Positions 7,731-15,997 are shown, counted from the stretch's first letter. The stretch is 36,697 bases of DNA from Aneurinibacillus aneurinilyticus ATCC 12856 (GCF_000466385.1 NZ_KE952801.1:4439-41135); one strand, 5' to 3'. Translations and numbers: made by a program. Notes: generated from the sequence alone by a model not told the origin.

Positions 7731-7777
7731 CAGCAGCATAAGTTTCTTTTCCTGGGAAATGAAATAGGCTGGCATGG

Positions 7778-8107
7778 TCATTGCCAAAACGAAGATAGGG
7801 ACAGGGCGGATAAGCCCTGTCTTTTTTCGGTATTCACTATGTTTGGTGTTTTGCTATAAAGATTTAATGTAATGACTACGCCAATACAAAAAACGAGCAA
7901 GCAGAGGAGCAGGAGAGCAATTTTTTTCGGTACGCCGGAAGAAAATAAACGGTATATCCATTGGATAATCAGACCAAAAATTGCACTAGCCACTATTACT
8001 GCGGCAATTGCGCTGAATGAAAGGGTGGCTTGGGGTGAAAGGTTTATAATTCCCCAAGCCAATGAAAAAAGAAAAGCGATAGCACCTGGGCTCCTTGTTT
8101 TTTTCAT
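7778..8107 (-). CDS. Small three-helix membrane protein, unknown function
   Basis: A 109-residue hydrophobic protein that I do not recognise. Three membrane segments are visible at about residues 9-25, 29-52 and 61-83, with a short basic N-terminus (MKKTRS) and a polar C-terminal tail. A strong ribosome binding site (GGGGGAG about 7 nt before the ATG) supports translation. The last ~15 residues are encoded across the stem of the convergent terminator, so the original C-terminus may have been shorter or different. No operon partner: the gene upstream on this strand is an RND remnant with its own hairpin. Confidence 0.55.
   Translation of the reverse strand: MKKTRSPGAIAFLFSLAWGIINLSPQATLSFSAIAAVIVASAIFGLIIQWIYRLFSSGVPKKIALLLLCLLVFCIGVVITLNLYSKTPNIVNTEKRQGLSALSLSSFWQ
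7799..7827 (+). terminator. Rho-independent terminator downstream of repeat B
   Basis: Perfect eight-base-pair stem GACAGGGC (7800-7807) / GCCCTGTC (7814-7821) followed by T6. It probably ends the transcript of the ATPase-like gene. It overlaps the 3' end of the convergent small membrane-protein gene. Confidence 0.8.
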
Positions 8108-8162
8108 ATTTTCTCCCCCTTTGTCTACATTTTACCATCATATATTGTATTTTTTATCCATA

Positions 8163-8198
8163 AAAAAGAACAAGCGCATGTGTTTACGCTTGTTCTTT
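8163..8198. terminator. Hairpin terminator at the end of the RND remnant
   Basis: A 12 bp perfect stem AAAGAACAAGCG / CGCTTGTTCTTT with a ~10 nt loop, flanked by A-rich sequence on the left (T-rich on the minus strand). It overlaps the stop codon of the efflux-pump remnant and probably was that gene's terminator. Confidence 0.65.
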
Positions 8199-8321
8199 GC
8201 GGTGCACTTTCCAGTGCGGAAGCTCATATGCTACCAGAATGACAAGGAGCGTCAACAAGGTTGATGTAGTTAATCCACCGATAACAACGATTGCAAGCGA
8301 CGGATCAAGATGAAAATGGAC
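8184..8321 (-). pseudogene. C-terminal remnant of an RND efflux transporter
   Basis: On the minus strand an open frame of about 45 codons ends at a TAA (8186-8184). It reads HLDPSLAIVVIGGLTTSTLL followed by TLLVILVAYELPHWKVHRKEQA. This is the final transmembrane helix and tail of AcrB/SwrC-type RND pumps, whose ends typically read PLA-x-VVIGGL-x-TSTLLTL-x-V-x-P-x-x-Y. All the rest of the ~1000-residue pump is missing. The remnant overlaps the end of the CYTH gene by 17 nt, so the deletion joined the CYTH gene directly to the pump's last codons. Confidence 0.72.
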
Positions 8322-8916
8322 TTATCGCTTCCTGCAACCGTTGGTATTTACTTTTCTGATTAACTGTAAAAGAATAACCCAGTGAGGAAATTGCATCCAT
8401 CACATGCTGACAAGCATCTTCATTCTCTATGCCTTCGATTTCAAGTTCATACTCGGTTCGATCTTCTGGAAGCGATGTGCGGTCCAGTTCGCATGTGTAT
8501 CCTTCGATGAGCTGTAGTTTCCGTCGTTCGTTGCGGAGTGTGCCCCGTATGATGAGGGTAGAAGGTGACACCAACCGGCGGATAGCGTCTTGCCCCTCTT
8601 TAGGCAATAGGCTCACCAGTACTTCCGGATTAGTACGTCCCGCTTCAAAAACATTGGCTGCGATTTCCTGTTCTAACTCAATAGAAGATACAGCCGCTGA
8701 ATCGCTTGTTTGTTTTATTTTTGCACACAGTATCCATACGCCATTTTCCTCCCGTACCCGCAGCATGACACCGTTTTTGCCCATATAAAAATCGGGCATG
8801 TCAAAGTAATAATTGGTTTGTTGCAGCACAGGTGCTACCGGATCGGCATAGACTAGTAACGCATTGTAAGTTTCCTTCGTTACAAGCAATTTCAATTCCT
8901 GTTCTTTTTTTGGCAT
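8305..8916 (-). CDS. CYTH-domain protein (triphosphate tunnel metalloenzyme)
   Basis: A 203-residue CYTH/TTM-family protein similar in size to Bacillus YjbK. The signature ExExK is EQELK at residues 5-9. Alternating charged strands follow (MLRVREENGVWILCAKIK, IELEQEI, IIRGTLRNERRK, CELDRT, EYELEIEGIE), as expected for the beta-tunnel that binds triphosphates with divalent metals. Members hydrolyse inorganic tripolyphosphate, thiamine triphosphate or related compounds; which one applies here is unknown. Its stop codon overlaps the RND remnant, implying a deletion just downstream. Promoter features were not obvious. Confidence 0.85.
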   Translation of the reverse strand: MPKKEQELKLLVTKETYNALLVYADPVAPVLQQTNYYFDMPDFYMGKNGVMLRVREENGVWILCAKIKQTSDSAAVSSIELEQEIAANVFEAGRTNPEVLVSLLPKEGQDAIRRLVSPSTLIIRGTLRNERRKLQLIEGYTCELDRTSLPEDRTEYELEIEGIENEDACQHVMDAISSLGYSFTVNQKSKYQRLQEAISPFSS

Positions 8917-9003
8917 ACCCAGTCTCCTTTTTTCAATGCTGTTTCACATAATAGTGAACAAGAAGAAAAAAAGCAATGGTTATGCAGCAACAGTGGAGTC
9001 TAA

Positions 9004-9681
9004 TCAGGAATTAGTCACTGTTTTCCTCTGTTTTTTTTGTCTGCCTGCAAGTAGAACCCCTGCGATAAGTACGATAGTAAAACTCCATTTCAATACCGGA
9101 TTGACATCAAAATAGTCAGCGATAAATGGTTCATCGACGATCATTTTTGCCGCCGTCCATACGAGTACGCCTGCTCCAATATATATAAGTGAAGGAAAAC
9201 GCTCAATCCAGCTAATAATAAGCGTACTCCCCCAGACGACAACGGGTACACTGATTAGTAGGCCAAGCACTACAAGAAGAAAGCTCCCGTGTGCCGCACC
9301 AGCTACTGCCAGAACGTTATCTAGGCCCATTGCCGCATCGGCAATAATAATCGTGCGAACCGCGTTCCATAGACTCTTTTCTGCCTTAATATCATCATGG
9401 TTTTTTTCTTTAACCAATAGCTTATAGGCAATCCAGATAAGCAGCAGTCCGCCAAGCAACAGCAAACCAGGGATATTTAACAGCCATACGACAACTAGTG
9501 TAGCGAGAATTCGAATGAAGATAGCTCCGACGGTCCCCCAGATGATAACTTTCTTTTGTTGTTCTTTCGGTAAGCGCCGCGCGGCCAAGCCAATAACGAT
9601 CGCATTATCGCCTGCAAGTACCAAATCAATGACCAGGATAGCGAGCAGTGCCGAGAAGAACTCCGCCGAGAAAAGCTCCAT
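9004..9681 (-). CDS. TerC-family integral membrane protein, probable Mn2+ exporter
   Basis: A 225-residue TerC/YjbE-YkoY-type membrane protein with about seven hydrophobic helices. The two metal-associated motifs are present: DLVLAGDNAIVIGLA (residues ~19-33) and DAAMGLDNVLAVAGAA (~115-130). TerC proteins of this type export Mn2+ (MeeF/MeeY in B. subtilis) and can metallate secreted enzymes. The Mn-sensing yybP-ykoY riboswitch upstream strongly supports the manganese role. The ribosome binding site AAGGG lies ~11 nt before the ATG. The gene is monocistronic. Confidence 0.9.
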   Translation of the reverse strand: MELFSAEFFSALLAILVIDLVLAGDNAIVIGLAARRLPKEQQKKVIIWGTVGAIFIRILATLVVVWLLNIPGLLLLGGLLLIWIAYKLLVKEKNHDDIKAEKSLWNAVRTIIIADAAMGLDNVLAVAGAAHGSFLLVVLGLLISVPVVVWGSTLIISWIERFPSLIYIGAGVLVWTAAKMIVDEPFIADYFDVNPVLKWSFTIVLIAGVLLAGRQKKQRKTVTNS

Positions 9682-9717
9682 GCATAATCAGTCCCTTCAT
9701 ATTTAATATTTTCCCCA

Positions 9718-9751
9718 AAACAAAAGACCTTTACCCATTGGATAAAGGTCT
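9718..9751 (-). terminator. Second (distal) terminator in the terC leader
   Basis: AGACCTTTA (9725-9733) pairs with TAAAGGTCT (9743-9751) around a short loop. On the minus strand it is followed by TTTTGTTTT. Its stem closely resembles that of the proximal terminator, suggesting duplication. Confidence 0.75.
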
Positions 9752-9760
9752 GAAAAGTCA

Positions 9761-9793
9761 AAAAAGACCCTTACCGCAAATGGCAAAGGTCTT
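9761..9793 (-). terminator. First (proximal) terminator in the terC leader
   Basis: AAGACC..GCC / GGT..GGTCTT hairpin immediately 3' of the yybP-ykoY aptamer, followed on the minus strand by T6. It is the likely riboswitch expression platform. Confidence 0.75.
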
Positions 9794-9796
9794 GCT

Positions 9797-9873
9797 AACA
9801 ACAATACGTTGCCAACAAAGCCGGAGACAGGTGTCTCGGAATGACGACTTTGCTGTATAGCTACTCCCCTTTG
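9797..9873 (-). ncRNA. yybP-ykoY manganese riboswitch
   Basis: Read on the minus strand, the leader contains AAAGGGGAGTAGC near its 5' end, GCAAAGTCGTCA, and CCGGCTTTGTTGGCAAC at the 3' end. These are the conserved L1/L3 and closing helices of the yybP-ykoY class, which binds Mn2+ (with Mg2+) and normally turns on Mn export genes. It is followed by two tandem terminators and then the TerC gene, so the simplest model is Mn-dependent antitermination. Confidence 0.9.
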
Positions 9874-10101
9874 GAGGTTCTTCTGTTTTTTTTATCATAA
9901 AACAGGCCATGTATGCAGTCAACTAATATTTTCATAATAGGGCGCTTTTATACAGTAAATCGGGAAAAATGTTTTAAATATAAATAAAATTTTGCATATA
10001 GACAATAGACTATTCAATTATGTCCTTGTACTGTATACTTGTGTCTATCTGAAACAAACAAATAAACATAATGAATAAATAAATTTGAAGGAGTAGAGAA
10101 A

Positions 10102-11277
10102 ATGAAAGGGCTAGGTTTATTGCCGAGGTTACTTCTGGCAATTCTATTGGGGATTATTATCGGAGCGGGAAGTCCGAGATGGGTTATCGAGATTACCGCA
10201 ACATTTAACGGTATCTTTGGTAATTTTCTTGGTTTTGTTATTCCCCTTATCATTATCGGATTTGTCGCACCGGGCATTGGCGAGCTTGGCAGAGGCGCAG
10301 GTAAGCTGCTGGCGATCACAGCGGGAATTGCATACGCTTCCACGATTGTAGCCGGATTGATTGCATATATTACAGGCTCTGCAGTCCTGCCTAATATTCT
10401 GGAAGTAGGCAGTATGAATATGAGTGCGAATAACCCGGAAGAAGCTCTTGTAGCTCCGCTATTCAAAGTGGATATGCCTCCAATAATGGGGGTGATGACG
10501 GCGTTGTTGCTAGCTTTTACGCTGGGGCTTGGCATCGCTGCAATTAAAGGGGATATGCTGAAAAAATTAATGGATGATTTCCAGCAAATCGTAGAAAAGC
10601 TGATCACAGGCTTGATTATTCCATTGCTTCCATTACATATTATGGGCATTTTTGCTAATATGACATATGCCGGACAGGTAGCGACTATTATGTCTGTATT
10701 TGCGAAAGTGTTCGTGATGATTATTGTGCTGCATATTGTCATTCTGCTTGTTCAATACTTGATTGGCGGTGCAGTGGCAGGCGGAAATCCATTCCGACTA
10801 TTAAAGAATATGATGCCAGCATACTTTACAGCAATTGGTACGCAGTCTTCCGCAGCTACTATTCCGGTAACGTTGCGCCAAACAAAAAAGAACGGTGTTC
10901 ATGAAGGGCCGGCCGATTTCGTGGTGCCGCTTTGTGCAACGATACATCTGTCAGGCAGTACGATTACGTTGGTAAGCTGTGCTATGGCAGTAATGATGCT
11001 TAATGGCATGAACACATCATTTGGTGCCTTGTTTCCGTTCATTCTTATGCTGGGTGTAACGATGGTAGCGGCACCGGGTGTACCAGGCGGTGCAGTGATG
11101 GCAGCGCTCGGTTTATTGGAATCCATGCTACATTTCGATCCGACATTGACTTCTCTTATGATCGCACTGTATTTGGCACAAGATAGCTTTGGTACTGCTT
11201 GTAATGTGACAGGAGATGGTGCGATTGCGTTAATGGTCAACAAAATTTCTGGGAATAAGTTAACTCCACAGGAATAA
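10102..11277 (+). CDS. Dicarboxylate/amino acid:cation symporter (DAACS/SDF family)
   Basis: A 391-residue secondary transporter of the GltP/DctA/SstT superfamily in the cytoplasmic membrane. The hallmarks are the serine-rich re-entrant loop (GTQSSAATIPVTLR, residues ~250-263), PLCATIHLSGSTIT, the second hairpin VAAPGVPGGAVMAALG, and the substrate/cation motif DSFGTACNVTGDGAIALMVNK near the C-terminus. Substrate probably glutamate, aspartate or a C4-dicarboxylate with Na+ or H+; the exact one is not determinable. AAGGAG ~9 nt before the ATG supports the start. The 240 nt leader upstream is AT-rich with short inverted repeats (for example AATAG-A-CTATT near 10005-10015). A strong terminator follows. 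Confidence 0.92.
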   Translation: MKGLGLLPRLLLAILLGIIIGAGSPRWVIEITATFNGIFGNFLGFVIPLIIIGFVAPGIGELGRGAGKLLAITAGIAYASTIVAGLIAYITGSAVLPNILEVGSMNMSANNPEEALVAPLFKVDMPPIMGVMTALLLAFTLGLGIAAIKGDMLKKLMDDFQQIVEKLITGLIIPLLPLHIMGIFANMTYAGQVATIMSVFAKVFVMIIVLHIVILLVQYLIGGAVAGGNPFRLLKNMMPAYFTAIGTQSSAATIPVTLRQTKKNGVHEGPADFVVPLCATIHLSGSTITLVSCAMAVMMLNGMNTSFGALFPFILMLGVTMVAAPGVPGGAVMAALGLLESMLHFDPTLTSLMIALYLAQDSFGTACNVTGDGAIALMVNKISGNKLTPQE

Positions 11278-11294
11278 AAAATAAACAGAAACAG

Positions 11295-11323
11295 CAAAAG
11301 GGAGCTTCGGCTCCCTTTTGTTG
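11295..11323 (+). terminator. Terminator after the symporter
   Basis: An 11 bp perfect stem CAAAAGGGAGC (11295-11305) / GCTCCCTTTTG (11310-11320) closed by a stable TTCG tetraloop. Confidence 0.85.
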
Positions 11324-11428
11324 CGTTATAGAGTCGATTTTTGTGATATATTGTAATCCATAAACAGGAAAACGAAATATTTTTAGAAAGAAAAAAACGG
11401 GAGAGGAGGAAATAGACTGATTTCTTCG

Positions 11429-12604
11429 TTGTTACACGCTTTTCGTTTGCTGTTGGCCCGTATTTATTTTCGGGAAATCCGTATATATGGACAGGAACAT
11501 TTGCCGACCGATGGAATGACGTTGTTTGTTAGCAACCATCGGAATGGAGCGATTGATGGATACATCTTGTTGAAAGTACTGCCTGCATGCCGTGCGATCG
11601 TTGGTCGAAATTTAACGGGTTCCTGGTTTTTGCGCCTTTTTTTTGGTGGACAAATCGAAGTGTATCGCAAGGCGGAGAATGCAGAGCAAAAGGCATGGAA
11701 TCGTGAACGGTTGCAAGAAGCCGCCCTGGCAATGCGTCGGGGCCAACCGGTGCTTATTTTTCCTGAAGGTACGAGTGAGCTGGGACCGCATCTGCTTCCG
11801 GTTAAGAAGGGGGCGGCCTTTATTTGTCATACGCTACTTCAGGAGGCAGGGGATGCAGAGACGTTATCGATCGTTCCCCTTGGTTTGCACTATGAGGAAG
11901 GCTGGCGTTTTCGCAGTGCAGCAGAAATCCATATTGGCCCGCCGGTGCATGTTACTAGGGAGTCGACACGCAATCTAGCCGCTTTGACGGAAACAATGCG
12001 GCAAAGTTTAGCGGATGTGAGTGAGAATTTCGCTGATGAAGAGGAACAACGTCAGGGAGAATCGTTCGCTTCTATGCTTCGGTATCACGGAGTGTGCAGG
12101 AAGTCGCATCTATCTTTCTGCCGTATGTGGGCTAGGGGAAATATATCGGAGAAGCACCGTGAACGCTTCCTCCATTTTTATCATGATGAAGGTTTGCAGC
12201 GTTACCAGAATACTCCTCTGACAGCTCAAGGAGGAGCACGAAAATTCGCTATTATGTATTATTTATTGCTTCCGTTATTCTTACTTGCGTATGTCCTGAA
12301 TTTCCTTCCGTTGTTTGGGGCATATATAGCTGCCAGGAAAATGGCAGATGACACGAATGTTATTGCGCTGTGGCGGATTCTAGTTGGTACTCCACTGTTC
12401 GTGATTCAATGCTTCTTATATATTATAGTAGGTCTGTTTTTTTGCCCGCTGTCTGTTCTTGCCTGGTTACTTGTGATGTATATATTTGTAACAGGCACTG
12501 GAATTTGTTTGCTGGATGTTTGGCGTCGTGCCGGTGTTCGGGGGCGTAACGGAACGAATGCCAAGCACCATGAGATTCTTTCATTTTGTAAGGAGTTTAA
12601 ATAA
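11429..12604 (+). CDS. 1-acyl-glycerol-phosphate/GPAT-like acyltransferase with C-terminal membrane domain
   Basis: A PlsC-fold acyltransferase of 391 residues. The acyltransferase motifs are visible: block I as NHRNGAIDG (H-x4-D, residues ~32-40) and block III as FPEGTSELGP (~113-122). A hydrophobic C-terminal region (~residues 275-375, several helices) anchors it. It probably acylates a lysophospholipid or glycerol-phosphate-like acceptor at the membrane. The start is unclear: GGAGG (11405-11409) is 19 nt from this TTG but 10 nt from an in-frame ATT (11420) and 7 nt from a CTG (11417), so a rare start codon is possible. It is the first gene of a tightly coupled three-gene operon with the PAP2 gene and the dikinase gene. 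Confidence 0.82.
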   Translation: MLHAFRLLLARIYFREIRIYGQEHLPTDGMTLFVSNHRNGAIDGYILLKVLPACRAIVGRNLTGSWFLRLFFGGQIEVYRKAENAEQKAWNRERLQEAALAMRRGQPVLIFPEGTSELGPHLLPVKKGAAFICHTLLQEAGDAETLSIVPLGLHYEEGWRFRSAAEIHIGPPVHVTRESTRNLAALTETMRQSLADVSENFADEEEQRQGESFASMLRYHGVCRKSHLSFCRMWARGNISEKHRERFLHFYHDEGLQRYQNTPLTAQGGARKFAIMYYLLLPLFLLAYVLNFLPLFGAYIAARKMADDTNVIALWRILVGTPLFVIQCFLYIIVGLFFCPLSVLAWLLVMYIFVTGTGICLLDVWRRAGVRGRNGTNAKHHEILSFCKEFK

Positions 12605-13512
12605 TGAGAATAGCAATGAATCATTTTGCACCATTTTATTTTCGCCAGATTTTACTTCATGAATATTTCATGAGCCTTTTGTTTCTACAGATTCTCGTAC
12701 GGCTTGCTCTCAACGCCCATTTCGGAAAATGGTTTGTGTTGTATGTCATCGTGCTGGGAGTATATTGGATTCTGATTTATTACGGGCAGCGATCGCTTGC
12801 TCCAGCGACCAACCGAATTCGGCTTCTGTGGAACATAATTATGATGAACTTTGCGTTTACCAGCATTAAAGAAATCATACCGATCTGGGGCATGGAACCG
12901 GCAGACGGCATGCTGGCCAGTATCGATCATATGCTTGTAGGCGGAGATTTGAGCCTGCTGTTGCAGAAATGGTATAGCGCACCGCTTACTGAAGTGATGA
13001 GCATAGGCTACCTTTCTTTCCTGGTAGCATTGTTCGCTACTTTTATCATTTACGGCTTTCGGGCTTCCCTTGATAAGCTGGCGTTGTTTTGCGCTGGAAT
13101 TTTTACGCTGTATGGCATCGGAATTACTGGCTATACGCTGATTCCTGGTGAAGGGCCGTTTGTTCATTTTGCGTCCTCTTATACGAAAGAATTAACAGGC
13201 TACTTCTTTACAGAGTGGAATGCCGCTATTGTCAAGGCAGGCTCAGCTAAATATGATGTTTTTCCGAGTTTGCACGTTGGTGTTGGTCTATTCTTGCTCA
13301 TGTTTTATTATGCGCATAACAGGCGCGTTTTCTATTTATACCTTGTTCCGTTTGTGTTTATCGTACTGTCTACCCTGTACTTGCGTTACCATTACTTTAT
13401 AGATTTAATAGTCGGGGCATGTTTTAGTGTATTGTCCTATCATCTTGCGAAGTCACTTTATAAAAAGGAAATGGAAGGGGCGGGAAGATATGGAGTACAT
13501 TACCGGATTTGA
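12604..13512 (+). CDS. PAP2-superfamily membrane phosphatase/transferase
   Basis: A 302-residue polytopic membrane protein with the PAP2 acid-phosphatase signature: PGEGPF as the first motif (weak), FPSLHVGVG with catalytic His224, and RYHYFIDLIVG with His263 and Asp267. This layout resembles the PAP2_3/inositolphosphotransferase-like (AUR1) branch. It may remove the phosphate of phosphatidic acid or lysophosphatidate, or transfer a phospho-head group, on the outer face of the membrane. Its ATG overlaps the acyltransferase stop codon by one base, and its last 23 nt overlap the dikinase start, so the three proteins are translationally coupled. AAGGAG precedes the start by ~9 nt. Confidence 0.85.
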   Translation: MRIAMNHFAPFYFRQILLHEYFMSLLFLQILVRLALNAHFGKWFVLYVIVLGVYWILIYYGQRSLAPATNRIRLLWNIIMMNFAFTSIKEIIPIWGMEPADGMLASIDHMLVGGDLSLLLQKWYSAPLTEVMSIGYLSFLVALFATFIIYGFRASLDKLALFCAGIFTLYGIGITGYTLIPGEGPFVHFASSYTKELTGYFFTEWNAAIVKAGSAKYDVFPSLHVGVGLFLLMFYYAHNRRVFYLYLVPFVFIVLSTLYLRYHYFIDLIVGACFSVLSYHLAKSLYKKEMEGAGRYGVHYRI

Positions 13513-15997
13513 CCGTATGCTGAGCATAGAGGAGGATGGAGGGAAAGGACATCATCTTAAGCAATTGACATCCTTTGGCTTCAACGTACCGGAAGGGATC
13601 GTTATCGGAGCTTCTTTCTATCGTAAATATTATCCGAAGCCGCCTGTATTTACATATGAAGATGAAGCGACGATGGCAAGCCAATGCCAGGAGATGGCGG
13701 AGAAGGTGCGGATGACATCGCTGCCGGAAGCCTTTGCTCGGGAACTGGAGGAGCGTCTGGAACGTTTCCCGGCTGGAGGAAGGTTTGCCGTACGCTCGTC
13801 TTCTACGTACGAAGATTTGGCAGGCGCGGCGTTTGCCGGGCAGCATGATACGTTCCTTAATATAGCGCCGGATAAGATAGCGGAAAAGGTACGGGAATGC
13901 TTCGCTTCCCTTTGGCAGAAGCACGCTGTGTTGTATCGCCGTTATCAGGGATTCGAACAGGCCGGTGCATCCATGGCTGTCGTTATTCAACGTATGATTG
14001 AAGCGGAAGTAGCCGGCGTGGCCTTTTCCGTCGATCCAGTCAGCGGTAACCTGGATTATGTACTGATTGAAGGAAATTACGGGGTTGGAGAGTCGGTCGT
14101 AGGCGGGGAAGCTGTGACGGATTCATGGATTGTCGATGCTGTGAAGGGTGAAATTGTCGAACGCCGGGTAAGCGAGAAAGAATATTACGTCGTGCCAGTC
14201 GAGGACGGGGTGCAGACACGTCCCTTGCCGCCTGAATACCGTGCAACCCCTTGCTTGTCCGATGACCGGATTCTGGAAATCGCCCGTGTAACGAAAAAAA
14301 TAGAAGGTGAGTTTCAATCTCCACAAGATGTAGAGTGGGCGTATGCGGAAAACAAATTGTATATTCTGCAATCCCGGCCACAGACGACGATTCCGCCACG
14401 CTTCACACGGGATGAGTCTGCAGAACGATTCCCTGAGCCGCTCACACCGTTGACATGGTCTTACGTAGAGGATGCGTTCAATGCTTCGTTGGAGCATTCA
14501 CTTCGCCTGATGGATGTTCACCTGCCAACACGTCCTTGGTTTGCTTTACGCAATTGTTATGTGTACGGTAACCAGAATGCTGTTAAATTACTGGCCATGA
14601 ACAAGCCTATTCAGTTGCGAACGGCTGATTCCCTTGTTGATGAGCTAACGTTTATCGAGGAGAAATTCCGCTGGGTAATGGAGTTGCCGAATACGTGGAC
14701 AAGGGACTTGGATACATACCTTATCCGTGTAGGAAAACTCAGCGCCGCTTCATTTCAGGGATTTTCTGCTACTGACTTCCAGCGCCACTTTAAGGAATTG
14801 TTTAGTGTAGCCAAAGAGTATTTCCTGCCCAATATCGCGATTTCGATGACGCAGGGATTCCTAACAAGAACATTGCTTGAGTATATTGCGGTAGTAAAAG
14901 GGGATATGTACGAGGCGCAGACGGTGCTAAAGCAGATTATTACCGCCTCTGGAACGAAAACCGGCCAGATTAACCGGGAACTGTATGAATTGGCGAAGAG
15001 AGTCAAACAGTCACCAGAATTGATGACCTTACTTGCAGAAGGGGGAAAGCAGGCACTTGCCGGGTTAGAACGTTTTCCAGCGTTTGATGAGGCATTCCGC
15101 GTTTTTATTGATAATTATGGCCACCGAGAGATTAGCTTTGATTATTATAAGCCAACATGGGCGGAAGCTCCTGAGGTTGTCCTGGATTTAATTTATTTGG
15201 CCGCTACGTCGCGTAAGCGGGAAAATATCGGGAAGAAGGAGCAGGTTGGCAAGATGGCGAGTCTGAAGGCGACACAGGAGCTATTGGCTTTGTCACCGAA
15301 GCCGTTGCGTTATTTCGTAAATGAGCTAGTTCGATTAACGCTCACATATACGTATATTGACGACCTGGAGCATTTTCAGACTACACGGGTGAATTTGCTG
15401 GCGCGCAAGGCAGTGGGGGCGCTTGGAAACCGATTGATGGAAGCCGGGCAATTGGCTGACCCTTACGATTTGTTCTTTCTGGTGAAGGAGGAGCTGGAAT
15501 CTATTGACTCGTTCGAGTTGTCTGCCGAGTTACAAGAAAAAATAGCCCTGCGTAAGGAAGCGTATTTGCGAGCGTGTGATCAGGAACCGGTTTGGGATTT
15601 GACACAAGAATCGGAAGCAGCGGATTCAGAAAAAGATGCGGAGAAAGATGGGGCATTGCTGCGTGGCGTTCCGGGCAGTCCGGGAGAATGTGAAGGAGAC
15701 ATCTACATTGTACGCGGTCCGGAAGACTTCGCCAAGATGCCGGATCAGTCCATTCTTGTAGCACGTACGACGAATCCTGCCTGGACACCGCTATTCTATA
15801 AAGCGAAGGGATTGATTACCGAGTCTGGCGGGCCGCTCTCGCATGGCGCCGTAACGGCGCGGGAAGTCGGCATTCCAGCCGTTATGTGTATTCGTGGGGC
15901 GCTAACAAAATTTGAAAACGGCGAGCGCATTCGCCTGGACGGCAAGAAGGGAGTTGTTCAAAAGCTTGACGTCCAGACGAAGGCCCCCATGTCTTAA
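13490..15997 (+). CDS. PPDK/PEP-synthase-type dikinase, rifampicin phosphotransferase-like
   Basis: An 835-residue dikinase. The N-terminal ATP-grasp domain shows AVRSSSTYEDLAGAAFAGQ (~residues 100-118), GESVVGGEAVTDSWIVD and PQDVEWAYAENKLYILQSRP. A helical middle domain contains YGHREISFDYYKPTWAEAP. The C-terminal swivelling phosphohistidine domain has GGPLSHGAVTAREVGIPAV with catalytic His785. The TIM-barrel PEP/pyruvate domain of true PpsA/PPDK is absent, so the domain order is that of rifampicin phosphotransferase (ATP-grasp, acceptor domain, His domain). The product would transfer the beta-phosphate of ATP via His to an acceptor, releasing AMP and Pi. The acceptor is unknown; its lipid-enzyme neighbours suggest a lipid or head group, rifamycin being an alternative. 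Start at 13490 by homology, overlapping the PAP2 gene. Confidence 0.82.
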   Translation: MEYITGFDRMLSIEEDGGKGHHLKQLTSFGFNVPEGIVIGASFYRKYYPKPPVFTYEDEATMASQCQEMAEKVRMTSLPEAFARELEERLERFPAGGRFAVRSSSTYEDLAGAAFAGQHDTFLNIAPDKIAEKVRECFASLWQKHAVLYRRYQGFEQAGASMAVVIQRMIEAEVAGVAFSVDPVSGNLDYVLIEGNYGVGESVVGGEAVTDSWIVDAVKGEIVERRVSEKEYYVVPVEDGVQTRPLPPEYRATPCLSDDRILEIARVTKKIEGEFQSPQDVEWAYAENKLYILQSRPQTTIPPRFTRDESAERFPEPLTPLTWSYVEDAFNASLEHSLRLMDVHLPTRPWFALRNCYVYGNQNAVKLLAMNKPIQLRTADSLVDELTFIEEKFRWVMELPNTWTRDLDTYLIRVGKLSAASFQGFSATDFQRHFKELFSVAKEYFLPNIAISMTQGFLTRTLLEYIAVVKGDMYEAQTVLKQIITASGTKTGQINRELYELAKRVKQSPELMTLLAEGGKQALAGLERFPAFDEAFRVFIDNYGHREISFDYYKPTWAEAPEVVLDLIYLAATSRKRENIGKKEQVGKMASLKATQELLALSPKPLRYFVNELVRLTLTYTYIDDLEHFQTTRVNLLARKAVGALGNRLMEAGQLADPYDLFFLVKEELESIDSFELSAELQEKIALRKEAYLRACDQEPVWDLTQESEAADSEKDAEKDGALLRGVPGSPGECEGDIYIVRGPEDFAKMPDQSILVARTTNPAWTPLFYKAKGLITESGGPLSHGAVTAREVGIPAVMCIRGALTKFENGERIRLDGKKGVVQKLDVQTKAPMS

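Noticed and set aside
7872-8264. A 130-residue + strand protein opposite the small membrane protein
   Set aside because: It is a shadow of the minus-strand gene and RND remnant, has low-quality composition and no ribosome binding site.
10005-10101. Riboswitch in the symporter leader
   Set aside because: Only short AT-rich inverted repeats are visible; no conserved aptamer motif or terminator was recognised.
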